Part shown: positions 21,420-32,482 of the stretch, one piece after another | Numbering within the stretch: position 1 is the first letter of the stretch | How the letters are laid out: every line of letters starts with the position of its first letter | Origin: Trichoplax sp. H2 | Lineage: Eukaryota; Placozoa; Uniplacotomia; Trichoplacea | Length of the DNA stretch: 64,000 nucleotides | Direction: 5' to 3' | Assembly (NCBI GenBank): GCA_003344405.1 | Contig: NOWV01000089.1 | Location: forward strand, 186,001-250,000 | The notes under the pieces: generated by a model | Seen by the model: the letters and a program-made list of their open reading frames with translations, nothing else | What the model was told of the DNA's origin: nothing | Database searches by the model: none | Program-made: the position numbers and the translations under genes

Positions 21420-24400
21420 TTACTTATATTCATCTTGAACAAATTTCGCGATAGTGTTCAGCATTATATTGCTTGTACCCTCATAGATAACTCCTAAAAG
21501 TAATAATCAATCAGTTATTGCATGAGTCGTAAGGATTGATCTAAAGTCTCAGTAATTACGCAAGCAAAGACTAACTAATTTGTTATGTCATCATACGATT
21601 TACGTCTGCTTATGACAATTTTCTGCTACATTCCAACAATGGACTGATTATTATCTAATACATAACTACAGCTACTCCATATACCTGGGATAGAGTCCCT
21701 CAGTAATTTTTCTACAGGAGCATCCTTCATGTAGCCTAGTGCTCCAAGCCATTTGATACCGCTCAGACCAACCTGTACAGCCAGCTAATAATTTTTTGGA
21801 AAAATAGTGAAACTATTAATTTAAAGGTATTTTTGCGCAAAAATCTAACTTGTTAAAAGTACTTCTAGTTTAATTTAACGACAACTATACCTCGGTAGAA
21901 TAATATTTAGCTATTGCTGCTTCTTTAGCATAAGGTTTGTTGCTATCCTTAAGTCTTGCTGCATTATATACGAGTAAACGAGCCGCTTCTATCTTTGTAC
22001 ATGCTTCAGCTATTTGGTGTTGCATTGCCTATTCATTCCATTTTATAGAACAATAATCGGCTGGTATAAGTTGATATTATACGTATATCAGGTAAATATC
22101 TAGTTTTAAGTAAAAGCATCTACTGTATAAATGATTCTATTTCAGCTTATGCCGAAATTTTTTTACCTGAAAATCAAACAATCGCTTCCCGAATTGTTTT
22201 CTTTCCATAGTATATGGTACAACGTAATCCATAACGCCTTGAGAAGCCCCTAACATCTATTGGAGAAAATTTGTGCTTGTAAGTTGCAACATATTAACAA
22301 GTAACAACAGCTCCAGCTGCTAGGTTCGTGTTAAAGCTATGTCGTTGTAAATGAATCGTATGGCTTTGCTGACATCATGAATATGGTTAATTTACCTGAG
22401 CGCCTATTCCGATTCTCCCTTCATTCAGCATACTAGCAGCAATCTTGTAGCCAAGACCAATTCCCCCAATGACATTACTAGCCGGAACCTGTTTCAATAA
22501 TGACAAATTTAACGAATGGGCTAATAAAATGATATACGCAATAAAAATACAATGTTATACTTTACCCTAACGTCTTCAAAGATTACAGGACAGTTCGCAG
22601 CTGCATGTTGGCCAAGCTTTGTAAAAAAGATAATGGTTTTAGTATTAGTTTATTCCATAGGATGGTAACATTTTTAGAATAATGTGCAAAATGTTAGTCA
22701 GTGCCGTAAGAATAAAAATATATCATTATGCCTGCAATAAGACGTATTAAAAGAAAAATGGCATTATTCAAGGTGTAGTATACAAATTTATACATCCCTA
22801 CTTTCTTTTCTCTTTGTGATACGGTTACTCCAGGCGTACTAGCGTCAACAATAAAGCAAGTAATTCCTTTATAGCCCTATGCCGGAAATTAAACATTAAA
22901 ATATATTTTACAGGGCATAATTTGTCATGGAAGTTTTCCATACCAATGGTGCTATTAATTAATTAACAAATAAAAGCACCTACAATTGTAATCCTGAACT
23001 TTTAGGTTGCATTACAAACTAAACTGCTTACGTCAATGACTACATGTTATTTTTAAATCAAAATAATAACGTATATTATCGAATTTCGACATTACTTGAT
23101 CAGGTGCGGCATTAGCCATAACAAACATTAAACCAGCAATGTCCGCATTAGTGATCCATAATTTGGTGCCATTAATGACATAATCATTTCCATCACGTAC
23201 AGCACGCGTTTGCATAGCAAATGCATCGCTACCGGAACCTTGTTCAGAAAGACAAAAACAGCCCACCTAATAGTATAGCATAGGTTATACAGTATAGTAT
23301 TAATATCGTTTCTAAATAGTGAACTGATATAATATTGTTATGCCGATATATCTTAGAAAGGTTAAACCTTGCATTAAAGTTTATTTGAGTATCGGACTAA
23401 ATAACTAAGGTGTTGGACCGATTAGTGCATCGAAAATTATCCTTCCTTCTTTTACGCCTTAGTTTTGCAAAGCGATGATAAAGGACTATTACTGCATGGC
23501 ATAATCATGCCTCTAATGCATTAGAAAGACAGCAACTGTAGTCAATTGCCAACCAACTAGTCATTAGCTGTTCTATTTCGCTTTTCTGTTCGTTAAAACA
23601 CTAAAGAGAATACATGTATTACTTTTTAGAATCGGTATCATTCCTAACACTAATAGTTATACGTATCGATAATTAATATATTAGGAAGAATAGATTAGCA
23701 GATAGCCCTTAGCAGATGATCATTCCTAACATTAATAGTAATACGTATCGATAACTAATATATTAGGAAGAATTGATTAGCAGATAGCCCTTAGTAGATG
23801 ATCATTCCTAACAATAATAGTAATACGTATCGATAACTAATATATTAGGAAGAAGTGATTAGCAGATAGCCCTTAGCAGATAATCAATCCTAGCAATGAT
23901 AGTAATAAGTATTGATAATGAACATATTAGGAAGAATTGATTAGCAGATAGCTCTTAGCAGATGATTTATAAAGGTCATGGCATACTGTAGTTGAATGTC
24001 GAAAACTGCATTAATTAAAAAAAGGCTCCTTCAGTGAATAGGAAAATACGATTCCTACATGAGAGTTTCTACTTAATCCCTAATGATTTTCTTACGAGTG
24101 CAATATTTTGGCCGATGTTAAAGTCTAGCCTACCGCTTTTATTCTTTTATCAAGTCACATATTGATTTTTCATGTCAAAGCTTATTCTAATTCTATTCTT
24201 CAAAGAAGCGACATACCGTTGACGTCGATAATTTGGTTAGATATTTCTTCTTTTGCTCTTCATTAAAATAATCCAAGGCAATGCCAAGGACTAAAGTATT
24301 TTGGACGTCAAGCATACCACTGATACCAGGATCATGTTTTCCTAATTCCTCAATAACTAGGGTGGCATTAAAAAGACTGCCTCCAGGACCGCCATACTCT

Positions 24401-25115
24401 AGAGGTGATCGTACACTCATCCACTAAGATAAGATAACCATTGGAGTTGATTAGTTTTATATTACACGAAAGAAATGCAACTAAACCATGGGTCAATCGA
24501 CATTGAATACATCGTATGCACAAGTATAAGTTTTTCTATCTGATATCCATCATCTCATTTCCTTGTTGATGATCGTTCTTGCTTTAATACGACCATGGGT
24601 ACAAATTAGTAACGCCATTAGAGAACTACGAGCGTATATCGATTACATACTATCACCTACGAGTCGATAAAATATATGAATTAATTCGCTTATCTGAAAT
24701 GTACCCCTTGGTCGAATAATTCTTGGATGAGATCCATTGGAACCATTTCGTTACGTTCAAATTCTCTGGTTCTCGGGGCGATTTTATCTTTGCTATAACG
24801 GGCAACTACATGTGTTGTATAACAAGCGAGATATTAACGGATCGGTGTTAATATTGCGTACGTGAAGATGAAGTCATTTTCCAAGTAAGAAATTTATTGT
24901 ATCTGTATTTACTAATACGAGGACTGAAAATGACTTGAATATGTCATACGATCCCTACCGGCATCCTTAAGCATTTGCTCATCTTCCGACAGCTGCGTTA
25001 GAGGTGCAGCCGAGAAAAGACGTTGTTGACGTACCATCTTGCCAGGATGGCTTAGCCGTCTACTTTGACGGAATAAACCACTCGCTAATCGTCTCGATAC
25101 TAAATGAGATGTCAT
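21420..25115 (-). CDS. ACADSB: Short/branched-chain acyl-CoA dehydrogenase, mitochondrial (11 exons)
   Basis: FAD enzyme that oxidises short/branched-chain acyl-CoAs (2-methylbutyryl-CoA in isoleucine breakdown) to enoyl-CoAs in the mitochondrial matrix, passing electrons to ETF. Exons: 25115-24959, 24805-24705, 24423-24217, 23266-23096, 22876-22802, 22616-22566, 22488-22396, 22256-22167, 22028-21891, 21784-21685, 21493-21420. All have GT-AG borders and all phases agree, giving 418 aa (human about 430). Residues 1-40 are a mitochondrial presequence ([20 protein letters not shown]). Signature [13 protein letters not shown] is at 160-172; [24 protein letters not shown] and [18 protein letters not shown] follow in order. 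Glu399 in YEGTSN is the catalytic base by family comparison. The order and wording of motifs, and the C-terminus [12 protein letters not shown], favour ACADSB over ACADS or ACADM. ATG at 25115 is the only in-frame Met after the upstream stop. Looks intact and functional. Confidence 0.92.
23637..23967. repeat. 82-bp minisatellite, four copies, in ACADSB intron 3
   Basis: Four direct copies starting at about 23,637, 23,719, 23,801 and 23,883, with constant 82-base spacing and few substitutions. The last copy is the most diverged. Each unit has inverted arms, ATTCCTAA near the start and TTAGGAAGAAT about 40 bases later, around an ACGTATCGATAA core, and ends GATTAGCAGATAGCCCTTAG. Each monomer could therefore fold as a hairpin. 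It sits wholly inside the intron between exons 3 and 4 (coding order) and does not touch the splice sites. Confidence 0.85.
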
Positions 25116-25813
25116 GATAGTCCGATGCTGGTATGTTTCAGTCCAGTTTAAAATGAAACTACAGTAGAAAAGGTAAGTAGATGAAAGCAATCAATAAGTT
25201 ATATGTTACAATCCATGCTAAAATGGCATACGACTGAACACGGGATAGACAGTCAACAACTTTAGTATTAAGCATTGAACAAGGTCATCCATCCCATCTT
25301 AAGGCAGGCATGGCCTAACCCATTTGGATCGTAGCGACCCTATTGTACAATATCGGATTCTGATCCACTTGTTTCAGTTTTTGTTTGACTGACCTAAATT
25401 GCTCTGGCTTAAGTAGCACTTCCAAGGAGGCCAAAAGGAAAGGAATAGAAAGATCTAAGTAGACTCGTCAGCGTTGTAATAATCGGTTCTACAGTTGAAC
25501 TTTTGCTTCTTAATTTTTGACTAGTGCGCTATCACGACTACTGAAGGTCAAGTTAGGCTGGAGTTTGCGAGAACAGATTGTTTATTTATTGACATAGAGT
25601 AGTTCTGTTATAGTATACACTATACAGTACGGTATGGGAGGAGCTGCTGTGCTTTTCTTTTCCAAGCATTTGCGATGGAGCATTGCATTCTATATACAGT
25701 AATTCATTATTAGCAAATCGATTAGTGGTATTATTTCTTTAGCCAGTTGTTGTATACTGTAGGTAACCTCATGGTGCATAGTGCAATAGACTAGATGTTA
25801 TTACGATGTTGGA

Positions 25814-26351
25814 GCACATTCAGTTCGCATCATGTTGCGTGCTAAGAAATGAGATAGGTGTACAGTAATTTGACTCATTTGATTGCAATCTGTATTGAAG
25901 GCATTCCAGCTTGAACCCATTCTGTTTAGACTACAACAGCCTCTTTGTGGAAGCTTCAAATTTGCAATAATCCACAGAAGGTAGAAACCTGTTTGTCATG
26001 GGATATATTGCAAATGGTGGACGACCAACGTATCCAAAAGTTATTGCCAACTCTATCTATCGAGAGTGATGGAAGTCAGCACATTCAGCTCGCATCATGT
26101 TGCGTGCTAAGAAACTAAGAAATGAGATAGGAGTACAGTAATTTGACTCAATTGATTGCAATCTGTATTGAAGGCATTCCAGCTTGAACCCATTCTGTTT
26201 AGACTACAACAGCCTCTTTGTGGAAGCTTCAAATTTGCAATAATCCACAGAAGGTAGAAACCTGTTTGTCATGGGATATATTGCAAATGGTGGACGATCA
26301 ACGTATCCAAAAGTTGTTGCCAACTCTATCTATCAAGAGTGGTGGAAGTCA
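25814..26351. repeat. Tandem duplication, about 265/273 bp, recent
   Basis: Copy 1 runs 25,814-26,078 and copy 2 26,079-26,351. They begin GCACATTCAG-TCGCATCATG and differ by few substitutions; copy 2 has one 8-base insertion (an extra ACTAAGAA) at about 26,115. Near-identity over the whole length implies a young event. No open frame of note is conserved in the pair. Confidence 0.88.
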
Positions 26352-26587
26352 TCAGCTATAACAATGTTGTAATTAGTACGGTACTGATAATCAGTTTTAA
26401 GTAACTATTGTGTAGCGGATTCGATTAACTCATTTGACATACAAAAATTCATACGCATACAAAACAACATTACATTTCATCTTGAGAACGATAGAGAGGT
26501 CAATGAGCTGTAGTAAGACAATTAATACCTAATATACAGTAGATATTAGCTGTACCAAGACAGTTAATATCTGATATCAACAACTAA

Positions 26588-26819
26588 TACCTAATATACG
26601 TCGCCATAACTATTGTTATTACTATCGTGGACTGAAGTCGGGTAGATGTAACTTAATATAGTATATATTGTAAGGTATACTCGTATATCAAATATTTGGA
26701 TACCTAATATAGATTGCAATAACTATTGTTATTACTATCGTGAATTAATGTTATATAGATGTAACTTAATATAGTAGATACTGTATTTTAAGATAGACTG
26801 TACTTGTATATCAAATACT
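26588..26819. repeat. Tandem duplication, 113-bp period
   Basis: Two direct copies beginning TACCTAATATA at 26,588 and 26,701, sharing CATAACTATTGTTATTACTATCGTG-like and GTAGATGTAACTTAATATAGTA-like blocks. Shorter related words (TACCTAATATACAGTAGATA) lie just upstream at about 26,525-26,590, so the array may be older and partly decayed. Confidence 0.75.
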
Positions 26820-26928
26820 CAAATCGTTTCCATCCATAAATCCAAGTGGAAGAGAAACAGTATAAAAGTAAGCGCGCTCGGCGGAGTGGGTGGCCTAGGT
26901 GCGGTGATGTACAGTGTTGGAAAAACCT

Positions 26929-27130
26929 CTACGGTACCGTACTGTACAGTACAATAAGTAATAGTACTGTAAGTATCGATGCAATTCTGTATGGAACACT
27001 TCCTATACTGTACACTGTACAGTACTGTACACTGTACTGTACAGTACTGTACTGTAGAAGAACAGAGTACTGTACAGTACAGTATATGACACTGTACTGT
27101 ACGGTACTGTACTGTAATCTACAGTACGGT
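26929..27130. repeat. Palindromic TACTG/CAGTA microsatellite beside the GRHPR start
   Basis: An irregular array made of TACTG and its complement CAGTA, including several perfect palindromes such as GTACTGTACAGTAC. Arms at about 27,010-27,058 and 27,069-27,120 can pair across a short AGAAGAACAGA spacer. It lies 140-340 bases upstream of the GRHPR ATG. Open frames on both strands through it are by-products of the repeat. Confidence 0.85.
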
Positions 27131-27265
27131 AGCCATCTTTGCCAGATCGATATGACGTCATTTCGGTCCATCGAGGAACTTTTGGTAGTTTCGTTCTAGT
27201 GTCCGACACAACATCATCAGCGTAGGATTGACTCATTCATCGGAGAACTCATCTTGTCTTTCATC

Positions 27266-30200
27266 ATGGATGCCAAAATTTTGATTACTACCAAATTACC
27301 TGAAGGACCTAAGCAACATTTTCTCAATTTGAGGTCAGTTCTATTGATACATTCCAGTGCCATTCTACATAGAGGTCAGAAAAAAAAAACATACCATGAC
27401 AAATACTGTGGCATTGTGCATGAAAAACAATACATTGCAATATTATTGACCAGTCATGGCGGCCATTTTATGTTGTTAAACCTCAATGACGATCAAGGCG
27501 ATGTAGTCGATGTATTTAAATAATCCTAACGATCCAATCGAACGGGGATTCTCGTTAAGACACTGTCAATTCATTGTATTATTGTAGTGATGAGGTCAAG
27601 ATACGAGATAGCGATGGCGTTACTCCAAAGGAAGAGCTACTTCAACAAGTGGTTGGATGCGTTGGCTTAGTTTGTTCTTATAAGGATGTGATCGATGTCG
27701 ATGTACTCAATGCTGCAGGTATGCAATGCTAGCCAAGCTTGTTGCTTGAATGAAAATCGTAGCAAATGATTTCTGTTCCTTCGGATTATGTCATGTTTCT
27801 AATAGCATCCTAGAAGTGCCTAGCTTTGTTTTGATTACAACATTCTTCTCCAGGTCCCAAACTCAAAGTGATCTGCACCATTTCTGTGGGTTATGATCAT
27901 ATTGACGTTGAGGAGTGTAAAAAGAGGTACGCGATAATATTGCATTCCAATGTTTTAATACCAGATTACTTTATGTCCAAATCAGGGAAATTAGTCCATG
28001 TTTTGTTCAAAAAATCACTATGCTGCAGTACAGTACTGACAGTACTTTAGAGGAAGGTAGGTTAGCTAAAACTAGCATAGCCCACTGTCTGTTTATTCAT
28101 CAATTGAAATAGTAAGTCGATAACGCAGGCAAGATTAAGATACGGGCCCATACGGCCAGTAGGCTATCGAAATAAAGAAACAGCGATAGAAACTAAAACT
28201 CCAAAGACTAATTTGTGATAGGATAACAATTTCACTATTAGCTAATTGAATTCTTTCGAGGTTGATCCAATCTCTTTGATCGCACGCTAATTGATTCTGA
28301 CAACTATTAGGAATATCCTAATCGGAAATACACCAGGAGTACTCAGCGATGCCGTGGTAGGTCACTACTTTATACAGCTTGTTCGTTGAGCATAAGTAAA
28401 TCCAGTTTGACTTGCTCGATTATATTTGATCTTACCGATATTTCAATTAGAGTCTATGAACAGATTGAAGTTACCTAATAAATACCGTATACTAATTTCT
28501 ATTATACGTATGAAATGATAGGCTGAATTGACGATAGCACTCTTACTAGCAACTACCAGACGTCTTAATGAAGCACTAGATGCAGTAAAAAGGTAATTTA
28601 ACATCAGAATTAAGAGCGACGTTATATATCCAGACAATGATAATGATATGATTGAGTTCTCTCACGCAATTATCAGTGAAATTAATAAATAGAACTTAAA
28701 TCTGCGATCGTGTCTGTTTTGAATACATTTTGTGACAGTAATTAATATTCCTATTATTATATCTTGTAGTGGAGTATGGGGACCATTTAATATGATGTGG
28801 TTATGTGGTACTCAACTAAATGGAAGGACTGTTGGAATTGTTGGCTTGGGAAAGATAGGTAAGTGGTCAAAAGTGTGTCATGGCTTAATTACCGTTTCTT
28901 TCTTGGTATCGAATGATTCGTCAATAGAATTCAATGAAATAACTATAAATAGTTGTAGCTCAATTCCGTGATAACTACATCGTAGGCTTGGCTGTCGTGG
29001 AACGTTTAATTCCATTTGGTGTCGGCCGAATAATCTACAGTGGGCATTCCGAAAAGTCAGAAGGTATATTTATTTCATTGAATATTACGAAGATCGATTA
29101 TGGTTCAATGTATATGTGATATCTGCTATTGCGTAGCCTAATGTGATGGTATTCTGCTTTCATTGTAGCGGCTAAATTTAATGGCACTTTCGGTATGGTA
29201 GGCGTATAGAATGAATAATATTGTAAACCACATATATGTTTATCGCTTAATTTGTATTTTTATCAAATGATTTAAATGGATATCATCTGCTAATGGCCAG
29301 TCGACTTTACTTCATTACTACAACAATCTGATATCGTAATCATCTGCTGTGCCCTGACACCGCAAACGAAAGGTATGCTATCTAGACTTGTCGTCTTATG
29401 ATATTGATCAATGATCGGAGTTAGATCCTTGATGCAAAATTCCAAAATCTCAAATAAAAAATTAGCAGCTAACTGAAGAGATAAAAGGTAGTTACCATAA
29501 TTTTACTGTTGTTTGCTCTAGGTCTTTTTGATCAAGCTGCCTTCTCCCAAATGAAAAAGAATGCAATTATGATAAACATTAGCAGGTATGTAACGCGCTA
29601 TACGCTTGGTGTCACTACTTGTGTCTGTTGCTTGATATTATTTACATTTGGCAATCCGCAGCGTGATACAGCAGTGCACTTTATGCATACTCTGCTTTAA
29701 GGTCATACTATACGAGCATAAATGTGTAAGCAAACATCGTAATAATTTAAATCACAAAGACTATACAAATCACATAAAGTAGTGGCTGCATAGATCATTT
29801 ACTGATCATTATTAACGTTAAGAAAGTAGTGAAAGTAATAATTAAATTCTTTCAATCAGAAATTGTAACAATAACATTATGTATATCGTGTTGTTGAATA
29901 ATTGAAGAGGACCAGTCGTCAACCAAGATGATTTGTATGCTGCTCTAACCACCGGACAAATTCAGGTTCATTTCACTTTGTTATTGGATAACAATATTGA
30001 GACCATACTAAATTCGAGATCTCAAAGTATACTCGTGCTGCATGACATTGTCAGCATTGATTGGATCTTTGTCCATTAAAACTACCTTCTGTCTATTTTG
30101 AAAATATACATGAAAAAATTAGGCTGCTGGACTAGATGTCACTACTCCAGAACCGATTCCTACTGATCACCCGTTAATGGGGCTTAAAAATTGTGGTAAA

Positions 30201-30418
30201 TTTGTTGCAGTCGTATTGCTTTAATTTACATGTTAATAAGATGTTGCTCGATTATATTAATTCAGACGACCATTTCTACTTATTAAAATTTTTCTTTAGT
30301 AATCTTTCCACACATTGGAAGTGCAACAACTGATACTAGAACTGAAATGATTATGCGGACATTCTACAACTTAGAAGCTGGTCTAACTGGCGAACGTCTT
30401 CCTTTTTCTGTCTACTAA
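27266..30418 (+). CDS. GRHPR: Glyoxylate/hydroxypyruvate reductase (13 exons)
   Basis: NAD(P)H-dependent D-isomer 2-hydroxyacid dehydrogenase reducing glyoxylate to glycolate and hydroxypyruvate to D-glycerate. Exons: 27266-27333, 27588-27718, 27854-27926, 28311-28356, 28522-28592, 28770-28858, 28986-29063, 29169-29192, 29301-29372, 29522-29585, 29908-29965, 30123-30195, 30300-30418. All phases agree; 321 aa (human 328). Motifs in order: [35 protein letters not shown], the Rossmann GLGKIG at 155-160, INISRG with the active-site Arg239 (its codon split between exons 10 and 11), [11 protein letters not shown] with Glu268, and [12 protein letters not shown] with His287. These are the Arg, Glu and His of the family. 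The first ATG in frame is 27266. Exon 8 is only 24 bases. Two donors are unusual (GTCAGT after exon 1, GTTCAT after exon 11). Looks intact. The short C-terminus lacks any obvious targeting signal, so cytosolic location is likely. Confidence 0.92.
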
Positions 30419-30830
30419 TCGATTTTAAATGGAATGATTATCTTTTTTATGCATAGTTTAGCTGTGTCTGTAATTAAATTGAAACTGAAGCGAGAAACTA
30501 TAAAATCTATAATATGATACAGGATCCAGAACCGCTTTCTTAAGGAAATTTATATTTTTAGCATTAAATATCATACTTTTGTCTATTGCACTTATCAAGT
30601 CCTTACTTTTTAATGCAATTTATTTAATGAAACTTAATTTATAAGCCAATGACTTCCGGACTACTTTATTTCTTGAAATATCGGTTATAATTTGTTAACG
30701 TTCTTAGCAATAACTAAACCATGATTTATCAATAGTTAAAATATGGTCTCAAAAAGAAAGTACATTTCCAAAAGATATAGAAATTATTATTAATCTTCAC
30801 TGATTACTTTCAGTTTGATCTAATAGTCTC

Positions 30831-30960
30831 ATGAATAAATCTGAGCTTAATACTAATCTAAGTTTTCTTCAATGAATCGAAGTTTTCAATCAATCAATGA
30901 ATCTAAGTTTTCTTCATGAATAAATCTGAGCTTAATACTAATCTAAATTTTCTTCAATAG
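30831..30960. repeat. Short tandem duplication, 85-bp period
   Basis: ATGAATAAATCTGAGCTTAA followed by TACTAATCTAA and TTTTCTTCA occurs at 30,831 and 30,916, with a partial TCTAAGTTTTCTTCA copy between them. Confidence 0.7.
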
Positions 30961-31297
30961 CCGGCCTATCAGCGACGACAAGATGATGTGAACATCTAGA
31001 GTTACAATATAAAAACTATCAATGAAAAACTTGAATGGCCAATCTTGACTAAATAGTAAACTTGAAGTGCGGGTGATGTCCAACTGTTAAAAATCGACAT
31101 TACCATTATTAAGTAGGTTAATGACTGCTTACCGCATTTACTAGCGACATTCCTTTTAGTTAGAAATCGATCAACGAATTTCATGATTTAACTCGATCTC
31201 TTGACATCAACATTAATTATTAGCAATGCTTCTAATTTGAACGTCACATTTATTGAGACGTGATTGCAGAGAATCTCTTCCCTTAACTACGCGTCTA

Positions 31298-31498
31298 AAG
31301 AAGTATTACTATCCACGCTTAATAGCTAGAGTAAATCACAGCAAATGAAATTATTTACTATCACTAGAAGATAAATATGAACAGTTGCAAATTTGATTTA
31401 GACTATATCTCCAAGGAAGTATTACTATTCTCACGTAATAGCTAGAGCCAATCACAGTAAATGAAACTAATTACTATCACCACAAGATAAATATGAAT
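31298..31498. repeat. Spaced direct repeat, about 87 bp, 115-bp period
   Basis: Copies at about 31,298-31,384 and 31,413-31,498 share GAAGTATTACTAT, TAATAGCTAGAG, AATCACAG-AAATGAAA, TTACTATCAC and AAGATAAATATGAA. About 28 bases separate them. Divergence is moderate. Confidence 0.7.
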
Positions 31499-32482
31499 AT
31501 TAAAAAAATCATCTATGTAATAACACCATCAACCAGTATTATTTAAATTCCAATTTTCATGCAGTATCATAAAAAAATTCACTATAAGCATGAGGCATGA
31601 AAAGGTCATTTAATTTATAATTATTATCATCTAAATTAATACAGTGCCAATTTTAAGAAAGCAGATACGATAGATATATTGTTATGATGTGATACCTTGG
31701 CTACAAGTTGAACAGTTGATTAAAATCAGCTTCGATTTTATTAATATAGAATTAACTTTAACATGAAAAGCTAGCTAAGTAGAGCGTACACGATTAATTT
31801 TGCTACGTTTTCAATCTATCCTCTTATACTAACTATTCTGTTTATTCATCACCGTAACTCTAATCCATTTGATTCTAAATCCTATATATGGATATCGCCT
31901 AAAATACTTGTAGCCATGCAGCATCGCCTGGCTAAAAACGTACGGGAATATTGAATACAGGACTGAAGTGACTTCTCCAAGAATCTTGCGCGAGCAGACC
32001 TGATTCCTCATTTATCTATACGCTAGATGAGAGTTTAACGGCAATCCTATGAAAAAAGAAAGGCAGCTATCGGTTAACAGTATAATATTGAACTAAAAAT
32101 TGGCATTACAGTAAGAGAAAGCTCTGACGTAGCAGAATTCCGATAAATGATCATTTAAATAGGATTAACTTACCGAAACAGAAGTTGATTATCTTCCGCA
32201 GTAAGTATAATCGTTAGGGCATACATTGAAATTTCAGAACCTAATGACAGTTTGAATAATGAAAGAAAAATTTTATCGAAAGTCTATGTTCATTTGATAT
32301 ATTTTCTACTCGTTATTAATTATCATCCAAGTACTTACATCATTGATAATTCTTATCGGTGAAATTATTCGATAAATTATCCTTCACTTCATCTCGATTT
32401 AGTTAGTAGAAGGACGTACTCATGGCAGCTTACTGAAGAGAATAATTCGTAATTTTACTCCTTTTTATTTCTTTATCTGTAG

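Larger units (their letters stand above)
25116..27265. promoter_or_regulatory. Divergent intergenic region between ACADSB and GRHPR
   Basis: About 2.15 kb separates the two start codons, which face away from each other, so this interval must hold both promoters unless first exons are missing. I see no clear TATA box placed for either gene. It contains two tandem duplications (25,814-26,351 and 26,588-26,819) and a palindromic microsatellite (about 26,935-27,130), each listed separately. The GRHPR-proximal side is more G+C-rich (GGCGGAGTGGGTGGCCTAGG around 26,880-26,900). Confidence 0.5.
30419..32482. other. Intergenic with two short tandem duplications; no gene recognised
   Basis: No supported exon. 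A 60-codon minus-strand frame at 31,829-32,011 (starts MRNQVCSRKILGEV, contains SIFPYVFSQAMLHGYKYF) lies in a G+C-richer patch but has no partner exon. The tandem repeats at 30,831-30,960 and 31,298-31,498 are listed separately. The 3' end must also hold the upstream exon or 5'UTR of the repeat-protein gene. Confidence 0.4.

Noticed and set aside
25814-26351. Possible mobile element in the duplicated 265-bp unit
   Set aside because: No terminal inverted repeats, target-site duplication or coding capacity; two adjacent direct copies fit simple tandem duplication.
26846-27236. Three overlapping open frames on both strands with Tyr/Thr/Val/Leu runs
   Set aside because: They are translations of the palindromic TACTG/CAGTA microsatellite, which lacks stops by its composition; not genes.
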